Source: Trebonia sp035294225
Lineage (GTDB): Bacteria > Actinomycetota > Actinomycetes > Streptosporangiales > Streptosporangiaceae
Assembly (NCBI GenBank): GCA_035294225.1
Contig: DATGLH010000085.1
Coordinates: 29,002 to 93,001 of the forward strand
DNA length: 64,000 bases
Direction: 5' to 3'
In this document: piece by piece, positions 17,451-26,045 of the stretch
Layout of the letters: the number at the start of each line of letters is the position of its first letter
Position numbering within the stretch: the stretch's first letter is position 1
Notes under the pieces: generated by a model
Told to the model about the DNA's origin: nothing
The model's database searches: none
The model's input: only the letters and a program-made list of their open reading frames with translations
Program-made: the position numbers and the translations under genes

Positions 17451-19265
17451 TTAGGCCAACCCGAGAGCAGCGACGATGGCCGGATCTGGGTGTCCCTTCG
17501 GATCGAGGCCGCGCATTTTGTAGTAAGTGCCGACCATCGCCCGCAGCCGGTCCGCGGTGAGGGTCGCCACCCGGCCGGACGGGAGGAGCAGCGGCTCGTT
17601 CAGCAGCCGGTCCGGCAGCCAGTCGTCCTCCGCACGCCAGCCCTCGCGGATGTTGTAGACCCGCTTGGCCATGACGATCCGGCGGGCGGTCGCGCGCAGT
17701 TCCTCCCCCGTCACATCCCAGCCGGTGACCGCCGCCAGCAAGCCCGCCCACTCATCGAAAGGCGAGGTGAACACGCCGCGCAGGAACTTGCACAAGATCA
17801 GCGAGTCCATTATCGCCGCCCGGTCCTCGGTCTCGATGGCGGCCGCGACGTGTTCCTCGCCGCCGGAAATCCGGTCCAGGTCGCCGGACAGGTCCGCCTC
17901 GTACGCGCCCGAACGGTTGTGGTCGGCCCCCCTGGCGTTCACCGCCAGTCCCAGCGCCATGGAATGCAGCGTGCGCGGCTCGTACCCCGGCATCTCCAGG
18001 CCCTTGACGTGCGGGGCGAACGACGCGGAGTCAGCCCCGACCGTTCGGGACGCTCGTCTTGAGCCCTCGGCCAGCAGGGAACCGAGCGGCGTGCGGCGGC
18101 CACCGATCTCGTCCAGGACGCGCAGCAGCGCGGCGGAGTCGCCGAACCGGAGCCATGGCGCGTCGATCAGGCCGCGCTGCGCGCACTCCATCGCCCATGC
18201 GATCGTGCCGCCCGCCGAGATCGTGTCGATGCCCAGCTCGTCGCAGCGGGCACTCGCCGCGAGCACCGCGTCGGGGTCGCTTACCCCGCACATCGGGCCG
18301 AGCGCGAAGACGTTCTCATACTCCACGCGGGCCTGCTTGCCGCCGCGCGAGCGGTATATGTGCTCGCAGCCGATCGTGCAGGAAGCGCAGCTGCTGCGGG
18401 CGACCCGGCGCATGCCCTCGATGTCGGCCGGCGCCGCCGGGTCCGCGCCCAGGCGTCCGGCGCCCTCGAACGTCGCGGCCTGGAAGTTCCGTGTCGGCAG
18501 CGCGGCGATCGCGTTGAACGCGAGCAGGTTCGCCAGCGTGCCGAGCTGACGGTACTTCGCGGTCGCCGGGCCGAACGACCGTTCCCGCAGATCCCGGGCC
18601 GCCGCCAGCACCTTGCCCGGGTCCGCCGTCGCGACCCTGGCCGCCGCGCGGACCGCGATCGCCTTCAGGTTCTTGGCGCCCATGACCGCGCCGAGCCCGC
18701 CGCGCCCGGCGTGCCGCCCGTCGTGCGAGATCGTGGCGTACCGCACGCCGTTCTCGCCGGCCGGCCCGATCGCCGCGATCCGCCAGCCTCTGCCGAGTTC
18801 GTCTCGCAGCCGCCTGTCGGTCTCCGCCGCGGTGCGGCCCGCCAGGCCGGCCGCGGCCCGCAGCCGGGCGCCGTCGCCATCGATAAGCAGAACGGACGGT
18901 TCCTTCGCCATGCCCCGCACGACGATCGCGTCGTGGCCGGTCAGCTTCCCGGCGATCGCGAACTGGCTGGAGGCGAGCGCATCGGTCAGCAGCCCGGTCA
19001 GCGGGGACTTGGCCACCACCGCGAACTTGGCGCTCGTGGTCAGCGAAGTGCCGACCAGCGGGGAGAAGACGAACGCGAGCGGCGAGCCGGGGCCGAGCGG
19101 GTCGGCGCCCGCCGGACCGAGGCGGTACAGAAGCCAGGCACCGAGCCCGGCGCCGCCGATGTAGGAGCGCAGGACATGTCCGGGGAGCGGCAGGGTCGTC
19201 GACGTGACATCCGTCACGTCGACGACGAGCGCCTGGCCGAAGTATCCGCCCGCCGGCTGGTCCAT
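17451..19265 (-). CDS. aor: Aldehyde:ferredoxin oxidoreductase (tungsten/molybdenum type)
   Basis: From ATG 19265 (ribosome-binding GAGGG upstream; GTG 19316 would add 17 residues) the protein begins GGYFGQALVVDV, the usual AOR N-terminus. It carries KFAVVAKSPLTGLLTDA, GPAGENGVRYATISHDGRHAGRGGLGAVMGAKNLKAI, the cluster cysteines SCASCTIGC, the C-terminal cluster cysteine in LILCKFLRG, and the closing YYKMRGLDPKGHPD. AOR enzymes carry a bis-pyranopterin tungsten or molybdenum centre and interconvert aldehydes and acids. Presence in an apparently aerobic actinomycete and between MobA-MoaD and formate dehydrogenase genes is notable. Confidence 0.9.
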   Translation of the reverse strand: MDQPAGGYFGQALVVDVTDVTSTTLPLPGHVLRSYIGGAGLGAWLLYRLGPAGADPLGPGSPLAFVFSPLVGTSLTTSAKFAVVAKSPLTGLLTDALASSQFAIAGKLTGHDAIVVRGMAKEPSVLLIDGDGARLRAAAGLAGRTAAETDRRLRDELGRGWRIAAIGPAGENGVRYATISHDGRHAGRGGLGAVMGAKNLKAIAVRAAARVATADPGKVLAAARDLRERSFGPATAKYRQLGTLANLLAFNAIAALPTRNFQAATFEGAGRLGADPAAPADIEGMRRVARSSCASCTIGCEHIYRSRGGKQARVEYENVFALGPMCGVSDPDAVLAASARCDELGIDTISAGGTIAWAMECAQRGLIDAPWLRFGDSAALLRVLDEIGGRRTPLGSLLAEGSRRASRTVGADSASFAPHVKGLEMPGYEPRTLHSMALGLAVNARGADHNRSGAYEADLSGDLDRISGGEEHVAAAIETEDRAAIMDSLILCKFLRGVFTSPFDEWAGLLAAVTGWDVTGEELRATARRIVMAKRVYNIREGWRAEDDWLPDRLLNEPLLLPSGRVATLTADRLRAMVGTYYKMRGLDPKGHPDPAIVAALGLA

Positions 19266-19317
19266 GCCCTCAGGATAGGGCGGCACGGTCCTGCTCACCT
19301 CAGCCGCCTCAGCCACC

Positions 19318-20178
19318 TCAGCCGCCGGCGTCGGCGGACAGGAAGAAGACGGTGTCCCCCGCCGCCAGCGGGGTCGTGCCGTCCCGGGTGATCTGGTCGC
19401 CGTTCAGCGCCGCGGTGACGTGCCGGCCGAACGTGATGCCCGCCTCGTCCGCCGCGGCCCGCACCGTCGCGGCGCGAACGGTCCGCGGGCCGCCCGGCCG
19501 GCCGTTCCTGGCGAGGGTCCCGAAGAGCTGTACGGTCACCTGCGGCGCGGGCCGGGCCCGGGCCGCCCGGTAGTCGGCGGGCTCGTTGACGTTGAGCACC
19601 GAATCGAGTTCGGGGTCGAGCGCGGCGAGCATGGCGTCCTGCCTGAGCAGGGCCTCGTCCAGCCGGATCACCGCGCACTCGCCGAACAGGAAGGCGGGGC
19701 GCAGCCGGTCCTCTCCGACCAGGCGCTCGGCGGTTCCGGCGAGGCTGGTACGGTAGGCGGCGGCCAGCGGCTGCGGATAGCCGCGGGCGACCGGCAGGGC
19801 GACGTCAGCCTGTTCGGCATCGAGGGCGCGGAGCACGCGGCGGACGAAGGCCGGATGCAGGAACGGCATGTCGGTGGAGCTGACGAAGGCGGCTTCGGCC
19901 TTTCCGGCGAGCGCGGCCAGACCCGTGGCGATGCCCTGCACCGGCCCCTTGCCCTCGCGGGTGTCTTCCACCACCTCGGTGCCGGGCGGCAGGCCGGGCA
20001 GGTCCTGCCCCTTGGCCCGCACGACGACCACCGGCCCTCCGGTGGCCCTGGCCAGGATGCCCACTGTCCGGCGCAGCAGCGTCGAGCCATGCCACTCCAG
20101 GGCCGCCTTGGGCGTCCCCATCCGTGAGGACCGCCCGCCGGCCAGCACCACGCCCGCGAAAGCCGCCACGTTTCCCAT
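19318..20178 (-). CDS. MobA-MoaD fusion (Mo-cofactor guanylyltransferase + sulfur carrier)
   Basis: ATG 20178 is chosen because upstream codons come from a 21-bp tandem repeat. Residues 1-200 are MobA-like: VVLAGGRSSRMGTPKAALEW, STDMPFLHP and LNVNEPADY. Residues 205-286 form a ubiquitin-like MoaD/ThiS domain (VTVQLFGTLARNG ... ALNGDQITRDGTTPLAAGDTVFFL) ending exactly in Gly-Gly, the tail that is adenylated and thiocarboxylated. The fusion thus joins the sulfur donor for pyranopterin synthesis with the enzyme that attaches GMP. It is first of the genes leading into AOR, with 52 bases between. Confidence 0.85.
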   Translation of the reverse strand: MGNVAAFAGVVLAGGRSSRMGTPKAALEWHGSTLLRRTVGILARATGGPVVVVRAKGQDLPGLPPGTEVVEDTREGKGPVQGIATGLAALAGKAEAAFVSSTDMPFLHPAFVRRVLRALDAEQADVALPVARGYPQPLAAAYRTSLAGTAERLVGEDRLRPAFLFGECAVIRLDEALLRQDAMLAALDPELDSVLNVNEPADYRAARARPAPQVTVQLFGTLARNGRPGGPRTVRAATVRAAADEAGITFGRHVTAALNGDQITRDGTTPLAAGDTVFFLSADAGG

Positions 20179-20213
20179 GCTAAGGCTCCCGGGGGGAGCC
20201 GCGCGTCCGCCGC

Positions 20214-20318
20214 GGTCCCGCTCACCGGCGCCGCGGTCCCGCTCGCCGGCGCCGCGGTCCCGCTCGCCAGCGCCGCGGTCCCGCTCACCGGCGCCGCGGT
20301 CCCGCTCACCGGCGCGGC
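20214..20318. repeat. 21-bp tandem repeat, five copies
   Basis: Five near-identical 21-base units starting GGTCCCGCTCACCGG run from 20214 to 20318, directly upstream of mobA-moaD and immediately after the stop of the synthase-chitinase gene. Units differ at one or two positions. It would encode AGERDRG repeats in the minus frame, but a downstream start fits better. Confidence 0.85.
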
Positions 20319-20334
20319 ACACCCCGGCGGGGCC

Positions 20335-23300
20335 CTACGGAGCGGGCGAGGCGGCCGCGTTCGCTCCCGAGGACGGCGCGGTGACCGAGCTGACGCCGAG
20401 GGCCGGCGCGCCGCTCGGCTCGCCGGGGATGCTGTACAGCGCCTTCCACGGCGACCCCGACGGGTCCGTTGACTGGGTAGCCGGGGAAACTCCCTGGTTG
20501 GCCCACTTGGCCTGGTACGGCAGTCCCTGGTAGAGCACCTTGTCGCCGCGCTGATAGGGGGTGCCGACCGACCACTTCGGGTAGGTGCCCGCGGGCAGCC
20601 TGGGAATGACCGGCCCGTGGTCCCCGGGGAGCACCGGGCCGATCAGCTCCCACGGCGTCTGCCACGCGTACTGCACCTGCGCCGCCGGGTCGTCGCCGGT
20701 GTTGAACCACTTGGCCTGGTAGATCTCGCCGTCCTCCACCACCTTGTACCCGATCGGGTAGCTGGCGCTGGCCGACCACTGCGGGTACGGCGCGTCCGCC
20801 GGGTTGGTGTCCGCCACGGCGGGCTGGACATTGCCCGAGCTGGGCAGGATCACCGCGTTGCCCTGCAGGGAGCCGAAGATCTGGGAGAACTCCAGAGCGG
20901 ACTGCGCCGTGCCGCTGCACGTGTCAGACAGCAGCCCGGTCTCCGGGAAGGACGAGCCGCACTGGCTGTCCCTGTTGATGGACCACATGGAGACCCGGCC
21001 GAGGTGGTTCGCGGCGGCGAAGCCGACCAGGGTACGCGCGTCGGCCACGGTGAAGTTCTGGCCCCGCATGTCGTTCTGGCCGATCATCACCGTCGCGCCG
21101 AGCCGCTGCCAGATCTGCTGCGGGCGCAGGTGGATGCCGTATTGCGGGTACAGGCTCGCGAGCTGCCCGTACGCGGCGTTCAGCGCGTCCTCCGCCGACT
21201 GTGCCATGCTGCTCCCCGGGCCGGGAGCCGAGCTGAAGTCCATCGTCATGACGTTGACGCCGGCGAGGGTGACGTGGTTCTGGAGCATGGACCTGATCAC
21301 CGACAGGGCGTCGTCTTGCAGCCCCGACGGCTCGACCGGAAGGGTCAGCCACACGCTGAGCGTGGGATCGGCCCGCTCTAGGCCGGCGATCGCCTGCGCG
21401 CGGCGTTCCTCGGCGGCGAAGTTGTCCAGCGCGGACCCTTCGATGTCCAAGTCGATCGTGGTGAGGTGGTAGGCGCCGACCACGGACTGGTAGGCGGAGG
21501 TAAGCGCCGCGGCGGTCGGGCAGGCGACGTCCAGGCTGGTGTGATCCCTGCCGCCGAACGACACGATGGCCTGCTCCCCCTCCTGCTGTAGCTGGGCGAT
21601 GCGGGAGCTGATCGCGAGCGCCTGGTTGGCCGCGGCCAGCGTGTAGGCGGCGCCCCAGCTCGGGATGCACTTCGCCTTCGGAGCGGCGACCACGAACCCG
21701 AGGACGCTCTGCCGCGCCGGGTCGTCAGAAGAGCTCTGGAACTGGTACGTGGGCGTGAGCGTGACATCGACGTAGGGCGCGAACCATGTCTGGCGCACAA
21801 CCGCGGCGGGGGCGAGCAGCCGTGTCTTGACGCCCAGGTATCCGCCGTAAGAGCAGCCTGCCAGGATGACGAGGGCGGCGAGCACCCGGACCACGGACAG
21901 CCGGCGCGGCGGCGGCCCCTCCGGCAGCGGGGCGGCCGGGGGCGCCGGCGAAGTCCGCACGGACGGCATGTACGCCGGCCTGGCCTGCGTCGGCTGGTAC
22001 TGGGGTTCGGCGAAGTCCGCCTGGAGCACCGTCCGCCAGTCGGCCGGCTTGGGCTCTTCCGCCGGGCGCCTCCAGACAGCCGACAGGCGGCGGCGCTTCC
22101 CCGGCGACTTGTACAGCAGCGAGGTGCCGTGGACCCACAGGTCCACGAGCGTGTTGCGCAGGCCGATGAACGCCTTGACCGCGTAGCAGGCCAGGGCGAC
22201 GTTCAGCGCGGCGTAGAACGTGTTCTCCGTGAGATGGTGCACGTACGCGCGGTACAGCGTGTAACCGGCCAGCGCGATCAGCAGGTAGGGCGCCATCAGC
22301 AGGAACGGCGGCACGACGGTGCGGTCCTTGACCTTGGGCGTGCGCGCGAACGGCGCCTTGGATGCCGTGATGCCCTGCACGATAGAGGACAGCGTGCCGG
22401 CCAGGTTGACCCCGAGCAGAACCAGGTTGAAGCCGTAGATGCGCAGCACGTCCAGCCGCTTGTAGCCGCAGTAGCGCAGGTCGCTCGCCATGGCCAGGAA
22501 GTAGGGCAGCGCCACCAGGCCGAGCAGCGGGCTGATCAGCGCGGCGCTGAACGGGAAGGCGAGCAGGATCAGCAGGCTGACCGAGCTCCAGCAGATGGAG
22601 GCCATGTAGTTCCAGCGCAGGAACAGCTCGCTGAACCGGACCCGGTTGCCCTTCTGCTTGCGCATCCGCGACACCCGGTGCAGCTTGGGCAGGATCAGCA
22701 GGCCGCCGTTGGCCCAGCGGCGCCGCTGGATGCACAGCGAACCGAAGTCCGGCGGGGTGGCGCTGTAGCTGAGCCGCTCGGGGTAGTTGTACAGCCGCCA
22801 GCCGTGCAGCCCCATGTCGATCGTGGACTCGGTGTCCTCGATGACCGTGCGGTCCTTGATGTACTGCTTGATCTCCCAGTCGCCGATGTAGGACGATTCG
22901 GCGATCTGGTCGAGCGCCTTCTTGCGGATGACCGCGTTCGCGCCCACCCAGAACGTCGCGTCGTAGTAGGTCAGGCCCTGGTGCACGATGTGCTGCAGGT
23001 CCGTGGTAGCGCCGGCGATCCGCTCCAGGCGGGTGGCGGAGCCGGGGAACGCGCTGTACGGCGTCTGTGCGATGGCCATGTCCTGGTACTCGTGCTGCTC
23101 CAGCAGGTGCACGAGCCGCAGGCAGTACTCCGGTAGCAGCACGCTGTCGGCGTCCAGCGTCACCACGTAGTCCGGGTTCGGGATGTGCAGGCCGGTACCC
23201 GGCCGGGCGGGCACGAGCGCCGTGCCGCCCACGGTCGGCATCTCGCGGTAATAGCCCCCCATCAGCCCTATGTAGCTGTTGAGGTTCATGGCCTTGTTGG

Positions 23301-24378
23301 GCTCGTGCGACAGCGACACGTAGCGCTTGCGCTCGAAGCTGGAGACCCGGACGCTGAACGTCCACACGAGCCGGCGGTACAGCCGGTGGATCAGTTGCGG
23401 GTGGAGCACGACGCCCTCGGCGAGGGATTCGAGCAGCGCCTCCTTGATCTCGCGGAACGACTCGGCCAGCCGGAGCACGATCTCGTTGACGAAGAAGCTG
23501 TCCGTGTGGTCGATGATCTCCTGCTCGGCCGCGAGGCCCTCCAGCCAGGCGACCGCCTCGCCGTAGACGCTGGCGAGGGCGACCATCGAGTTGGGACCGG
23601 GCTGCTCGCCACGCTGCATGGCTATCTCGAACGACTGCATCCCGCCCGTGAACCGGCGGGCCGGCTCGGCCAGCAGCCGCTCGACCTTCCCGGGGAGCGC
23701 CCGCGCGGCCTCAAGCTGCTCGCGGGCCTTGCGCGTCTTGGGCACATACGGATCGTCGATCAGCAGCACCACGCGCTTGTCCGGGTACTCCTGCAACGCG
23801 GCCGACAGCAGCGTGGTGCGGATCACCCGCTCCTCCTCCTGGTAGGAGGGGATGATCGTGGTCAGCGTCGGCCGGCGCGCGTCGTAATACTGATCCAGGC
23901 TGGCGCGCGTGGCCCGGTGGTGCGTGCGCGTCCGGTACATGAACCCGAGGCGGCTCAGCAGGTACGCCAGCGCGGAAACCGTCAGCAGCGTGACGATCAG
24001 CAGGTAAAGGATCTCCTCGGCCCTGGCGACCGCGCTCTCGTCCCCCGGGTGGAAGAAGTCGGCGAAGAACCAGTTGACCACGTAGGCCAGCCACGCGCTC
24101 ACCGTGACGATGATGGCGAGCCGGCCTAGCGCGATCCGGCTGTCGCTGACGGGCTTGGGAACCATCGGCATCGCCCGGGTGCGCCGGTCGCTGCCTAGCT
24201 GCTTGCGCCGCCTGCCGGATGACTGCCTGGGCGGCGCCCCGGCCGGCGCGGGAGGCGGAGGCGGCGCAAGCGTGCGCATGCTGCGGCCTATCACGGCATC
24301 CCCGAACAGGTCGGGAGTCGTCAGGTCATTTCCGAAGAACCGCCCCGCGTTCGGGACACCCGGCGCCGCCGAAGCCAT
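20335..24378 (-). CDS. Membrane glycosyltransferase family 2 fused to GH18 chitinase-like domain and two chitin-binding modules
   Basis: A 1347-residue protein from ATG 24378 (GGGGGG ribosome-binding stretch upstream). After a disordered proline-rich N-terminus come membrane segments, then a processive GT2 domain with TLDADS (about residue 409) and the QRRRW motif (551-555), typical of cellulose, chitin or hyaluronan synthases. More membrane helices follow, then one hydrophobic anchor (VVRVLAALVILAGCSYGGYLG). The outer part is a GH18 domain with catalytic DLDIE (Glu about 980; the first Asp of the full motif is Thr) and two ChtBD3/CBM5-12-like modules each containing YQAKW. It may make and trim an amino-sugar polymer. 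Confidence 0.88.
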   Translation of the reverse strand: MASAAPGVPNAGRFFGNDLTTPDLFGDAVIGRSMRTLAPPPPPAPAGAPPRQSSGRRRKQLGSDRRTRAMPMVPKPVSDSRIALGRLAIIVTVSAWLAYVVNWFFADFFHPGDESAVARAEEILYLLIVTLLTVSALAYLLSRLGFMYRTRTHHRATRASLDQYYDARRPTLTTIIPSYQEEERVIRTTLLSAALQEYPDKRVVLLIDDPYVPKTRKAREQLEAARALPGKVERLLAEPARRFTGGMQSFEIAMQRGEQPGPNSMVALASVYGEAVAWLEGLAAEQEIIDHTDSFFVNEIVLRLAESFREIKEALLESLAEGVVLHPQLIHRLYRRLVWTFSVRVSSFERKRYVSLSHEPNKAMNLNSYIGLMGGYYREMPTVGGTALVPARPGTGLHIPNPDYVVTLDADSVLLPEYCLRLVHLLEQHEYQDMAIAQTPYSAFPGSATRLERIAGATTDLQHIVHQGLTYYDATFWVGANAVIRKKALDQIAESSYIGDWEIKQYIKDRTVIEDTESTIDMGLHGWRLYNYPERLSYSATPPDFGSLCIQRRRWANGGLLILPKLHRVSRMRKQKGNRVRFSELFLRWNYMASICWSSVSLLILLAFPFSAALISPLLGLVALPYFLAMASDLRYCGYKRLDVLRIYGFNLVLLGVNLAGTLSSIVQGITASKAPFARTPKVKDRTVVPPFLLMAPYLLIALAGYTLYRAYVHHLTENTFYAALNVALACYAVKAFIGLRNTLVDLWVHGTSLLYKSPGKRRRLSAVWRRPAEEPKPADWRTVLQADFAEPQYQPTQARPAYMPSVRTSPAPPAAPLPEGPPPRRLSVVRVLAALVILAGCSYGGYLGVKTRLLAPAAVVRQTWFAPYVDVTLTPTYQFQSSSDDPARQSVLGFVVAAPKAKCIPSWGAAYTLAAANQALAISSRIAQLQQEGEQAIVSFGGRDHTSLDVACPTAAALTSAYQSVVGAYHLTTIDLDIEGSALDNFAAEERRAQAIAGLERADPTLSVWLTLPVEPSGLQDDALSVIRSMLQNHVTLAGVNVMTMDFSSAPGPGSSMAQSAEDALNAAYGQLASLYPQYGIHLRPQQIWQRLGATVMIGQNDMRGQNFTVADARTLVGFAAANHLGRVSMWSINRDSQCGSSFPETGLLSDTCSGTAQSALEFSQIFGSLQGNAVILPSSGNVQPAVADTNPADAPYPQWSASASYPIGYKVVEDGEIYQAKWFNTGDDPAAQVQYAWQTPWELIGPVLPGDHGPVIPRLPAGTYPKWSVGTPYQRGDKVLYQGLPYQAKWANQGVSPATQSTDPSGSPWKALYSIPGEPSGAPALGVSSVTAPSSGANAAASPAP

Positions 24379-24472
24379 CGTGCTGATCCCCCCAAGCCCA
24401 CGCAATCCTTGCCGCGCATGCGCGCTTACGACAGGGTCGCGGGTATCCCCCCTGTGACCCGGCAGAAGACGT

Positions 24473-24487
24473 TTTACATGACGTAAA
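24473..24487. promoter_or_regulatory. Inverted repeat upstream of the synthase-chitinase gene
   Basis: TTTAC-ATGAC-GTAAA, a perfect 5-bp inverted repeat with 5-base spacer in an A+T-rich patch about 95 bases upstream of the ATG at 24378. It could be an operator or part of a promoter; no regulator is identified. Confidence 0.3.
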
Positions 24488-24617
24488 GGTTGATGAGATA
24501 ACCGGAATATCTGAAGGTGACGTATTTCATACCGCCCGCGGAAGCCGCCGGCTCCTCGCGGTCCGGCTTCCGCGGGCGGTGCCAGCCGAGCTGCGAAACC
24601 CCGAGGCCGGGCCGAGG

Positions 24618-25064
24618 TCAGGCGTACTTCTGCACGAGGGCGCCGAGGTCCGGCAGCGCGGCCTCGATGTGCTTGCCCGCCCCGCCGCGCACCGTCTTGT
24701 ACGCCTTGACGATCGCCGGACGCGCGGAGGCTTCCGCCATCTTGTCGGTCACCGAGAGCAGGGCCTCGGTCACCTCCTCGGGCCGCTTGGTCAGGTAGTC
24801 GCCGAAGTCCGCTCCGCCGGACGCGTTGAAGTCCGCCCAGAACGGCTGGAGCTGGTCCGCCATGTCCGGCAGCATCGCCGCGATCGTCTCCTGGTAGTAA
24901 CCGGGCGCGAACGCGGTCACTGCCTTGTAGGCAACCTTGATCCCGGTCGCGGAGATCCCTGACTTGCTGGCGAGCTGCTGGTCGACCAGCGCCTGGACGT
25001 CGGCGACTACCTGGTAGAACGTCTCGCGGCTGCTCAGCAGCATCTCCTGCAGCGTGGGGGCCAT
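24618..25064 (-). CDS. DUF6918-like hypothetical protein
   Basis: A 148-residue soluble protein from ATG 25064. The upstream ATG at 25082 is part of the sequence ATGAGGAGACC, which itself supplies the ribosome-binding site for 25064. It is mainly helical (TLQEMLLSSRETFYQVVADVQALVDQQLASKSG) with no cysteines and no membrane segment. It resembles a small actinobacterial family of unknown function. Its 239-base spacing from the next gene suggests a separate transcript. Confidence 0.65.
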   Translation of the reverse strand: MAPTLQEMLLSSRETFYQVVADVQALVDQQLASKSGISATGIKVAYKAVTAFAPGYYQETIAAMLPDMADQLQPFWADFNASGGADFGDYLTKRPEEVTEALLSVTDKMAEASARPAIVKAYKTVRGGAGKHIEAALPDLGALVQKYA

Positions 25065-25311
25065 GTGGTTTGGTCTCCTCATTCAAGTAATCAGGCACTT
25101 TCCGGGGTTACCTTACTGAGGGAATCGGGACGTTCGAGGCCGTTTCGTGTGATGGCTGCCAACATCTCCTCACGGCGGGGAAACTCAAGGTCGGTCATTC
25201 CTGACGGACCGTGGCGCCTGCCCGGCCGCCCGCGTGCCTCCGCCAGAGCGGGCTGGCCATGTGCCAGGCTTATCGTCCGTAGTCCGTCATGGTATTTGCG
25301 GAGGGTTCCGA

Positions 25312-26040
25312 ATGCTGGGCAGGGATCACGCGCTGAGCGGAGCGCTCGTGTTCGCGGCGCTAGGACCGTCGCTGCACGTGACCGGCTCGCACCTGGCCGC
25401 CGGGGTGGTGATTGCCGCCGGGGCCGGAGTGCTGCCTGACATCGACCATCCGGACAGCACGATCGCCCGGTCGTTCGGCTTCCTGACCGAGGCGTTCGCC
25501 TGGATCGTGGCGCGGATCTCCGGCGGCCACCGGCACGGCACGCACAGCCTGGCCGGCATCGCCGTGTTCACGGCGGGCGCACTCGCCGCGGGCTCGTTCC
25601 AGCTCTCCGGGCCGCGGCTGACCGGCCACACGGCCTTTTCCTGGCATATGGTCCCCGCCGGGCTCTACCTCGCGCTGCTGTACTCGGCCGCGTTCCGCGC
25701 GCTGCGCATCGGCGGCCACCACGGCGACCTGCTGGGCATCGGCGGCGCGGTCATCACGTGCTACGCGCGCTGGGATCTCACCCTGATCCCCCTGGGACAC
25801 TGGCACGTGCCGCTGCTGGCACTGGCCATCGGCCTGGGCTGCGCGGCGCACATCGCCGGCGACGAGCTGACCCATGGCGGCTGCCCGCTCCTCTGGCCGT
25901 TCAGCGAGCACGAGTTCCACCTCCTCCCGCGGCCGCTGCAGATCACCACGGCCAGGCTCGGCGAGAACTGGATCATCTTCCCGCTGCTCACCGGCGCGCT
26001 CGTGCTCGCGGTCTGGCACGCCACCGGCCATCCGCTATAG
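25312..26040 (+). CDS. YdjM/DUF457-type membrane-bound metal-dependent hydrolase
   Basis: ATG 25312 is preceded by GGAGGG. The 242-residue protein starts MLGRDHALSG, carries the family metal motif PDIDHPDS near residue 45 and a second histidine set (GGHRHGTHSLAG), and has about six hydrophobic segments. Members of the YdjM/LexA-binding, inner-membrane-associated hydrolase family are induced by SOS in E. coli but have no defined substrate. It converges on the acetyltransferase gene with 5 bases between. Confidence 0.8.
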   Translation: MLGRDHALSGALVFAALGPSLHVTGSHLAAGVVIAAGAGVLPDIDHPDSTIARSFGFLTEAFAWIVARISGGHRHGTHSLAGIAVFTAGALAAGSFQLSGPRLTGHTAFSWHMVPAGLYLALLYSAAFRALRIGGHHGDLLGIGGAVITCYARWDLTLIPLGHWHVPLLALAIGLGCAAHIAGDELTHGGCPLLWPFSEHEFHLLPRPLQITTARLGENWIIFPLLTGALVLAVWHATGHPL

Positions 26041-26045
26041 CTCGC

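Noticed and set aside
14757..18062. A long (about 1100-codon) open frame on the plus strand
   Set aside because: It runs antisense to fdhA and aor, is rich in Arg/Val/His/Gln without domain motifs, and is explained by the high G+C content of the real genes on the other strand.
24379..25098. Open frame extending the synthase-chitinase upstream by 240 codons
   Set aside because: It overlaps the DUF6918-like gene in another frame and is of arginine/alanine-rich composition; ATG 24378 has a good ribosome-binding stretch.
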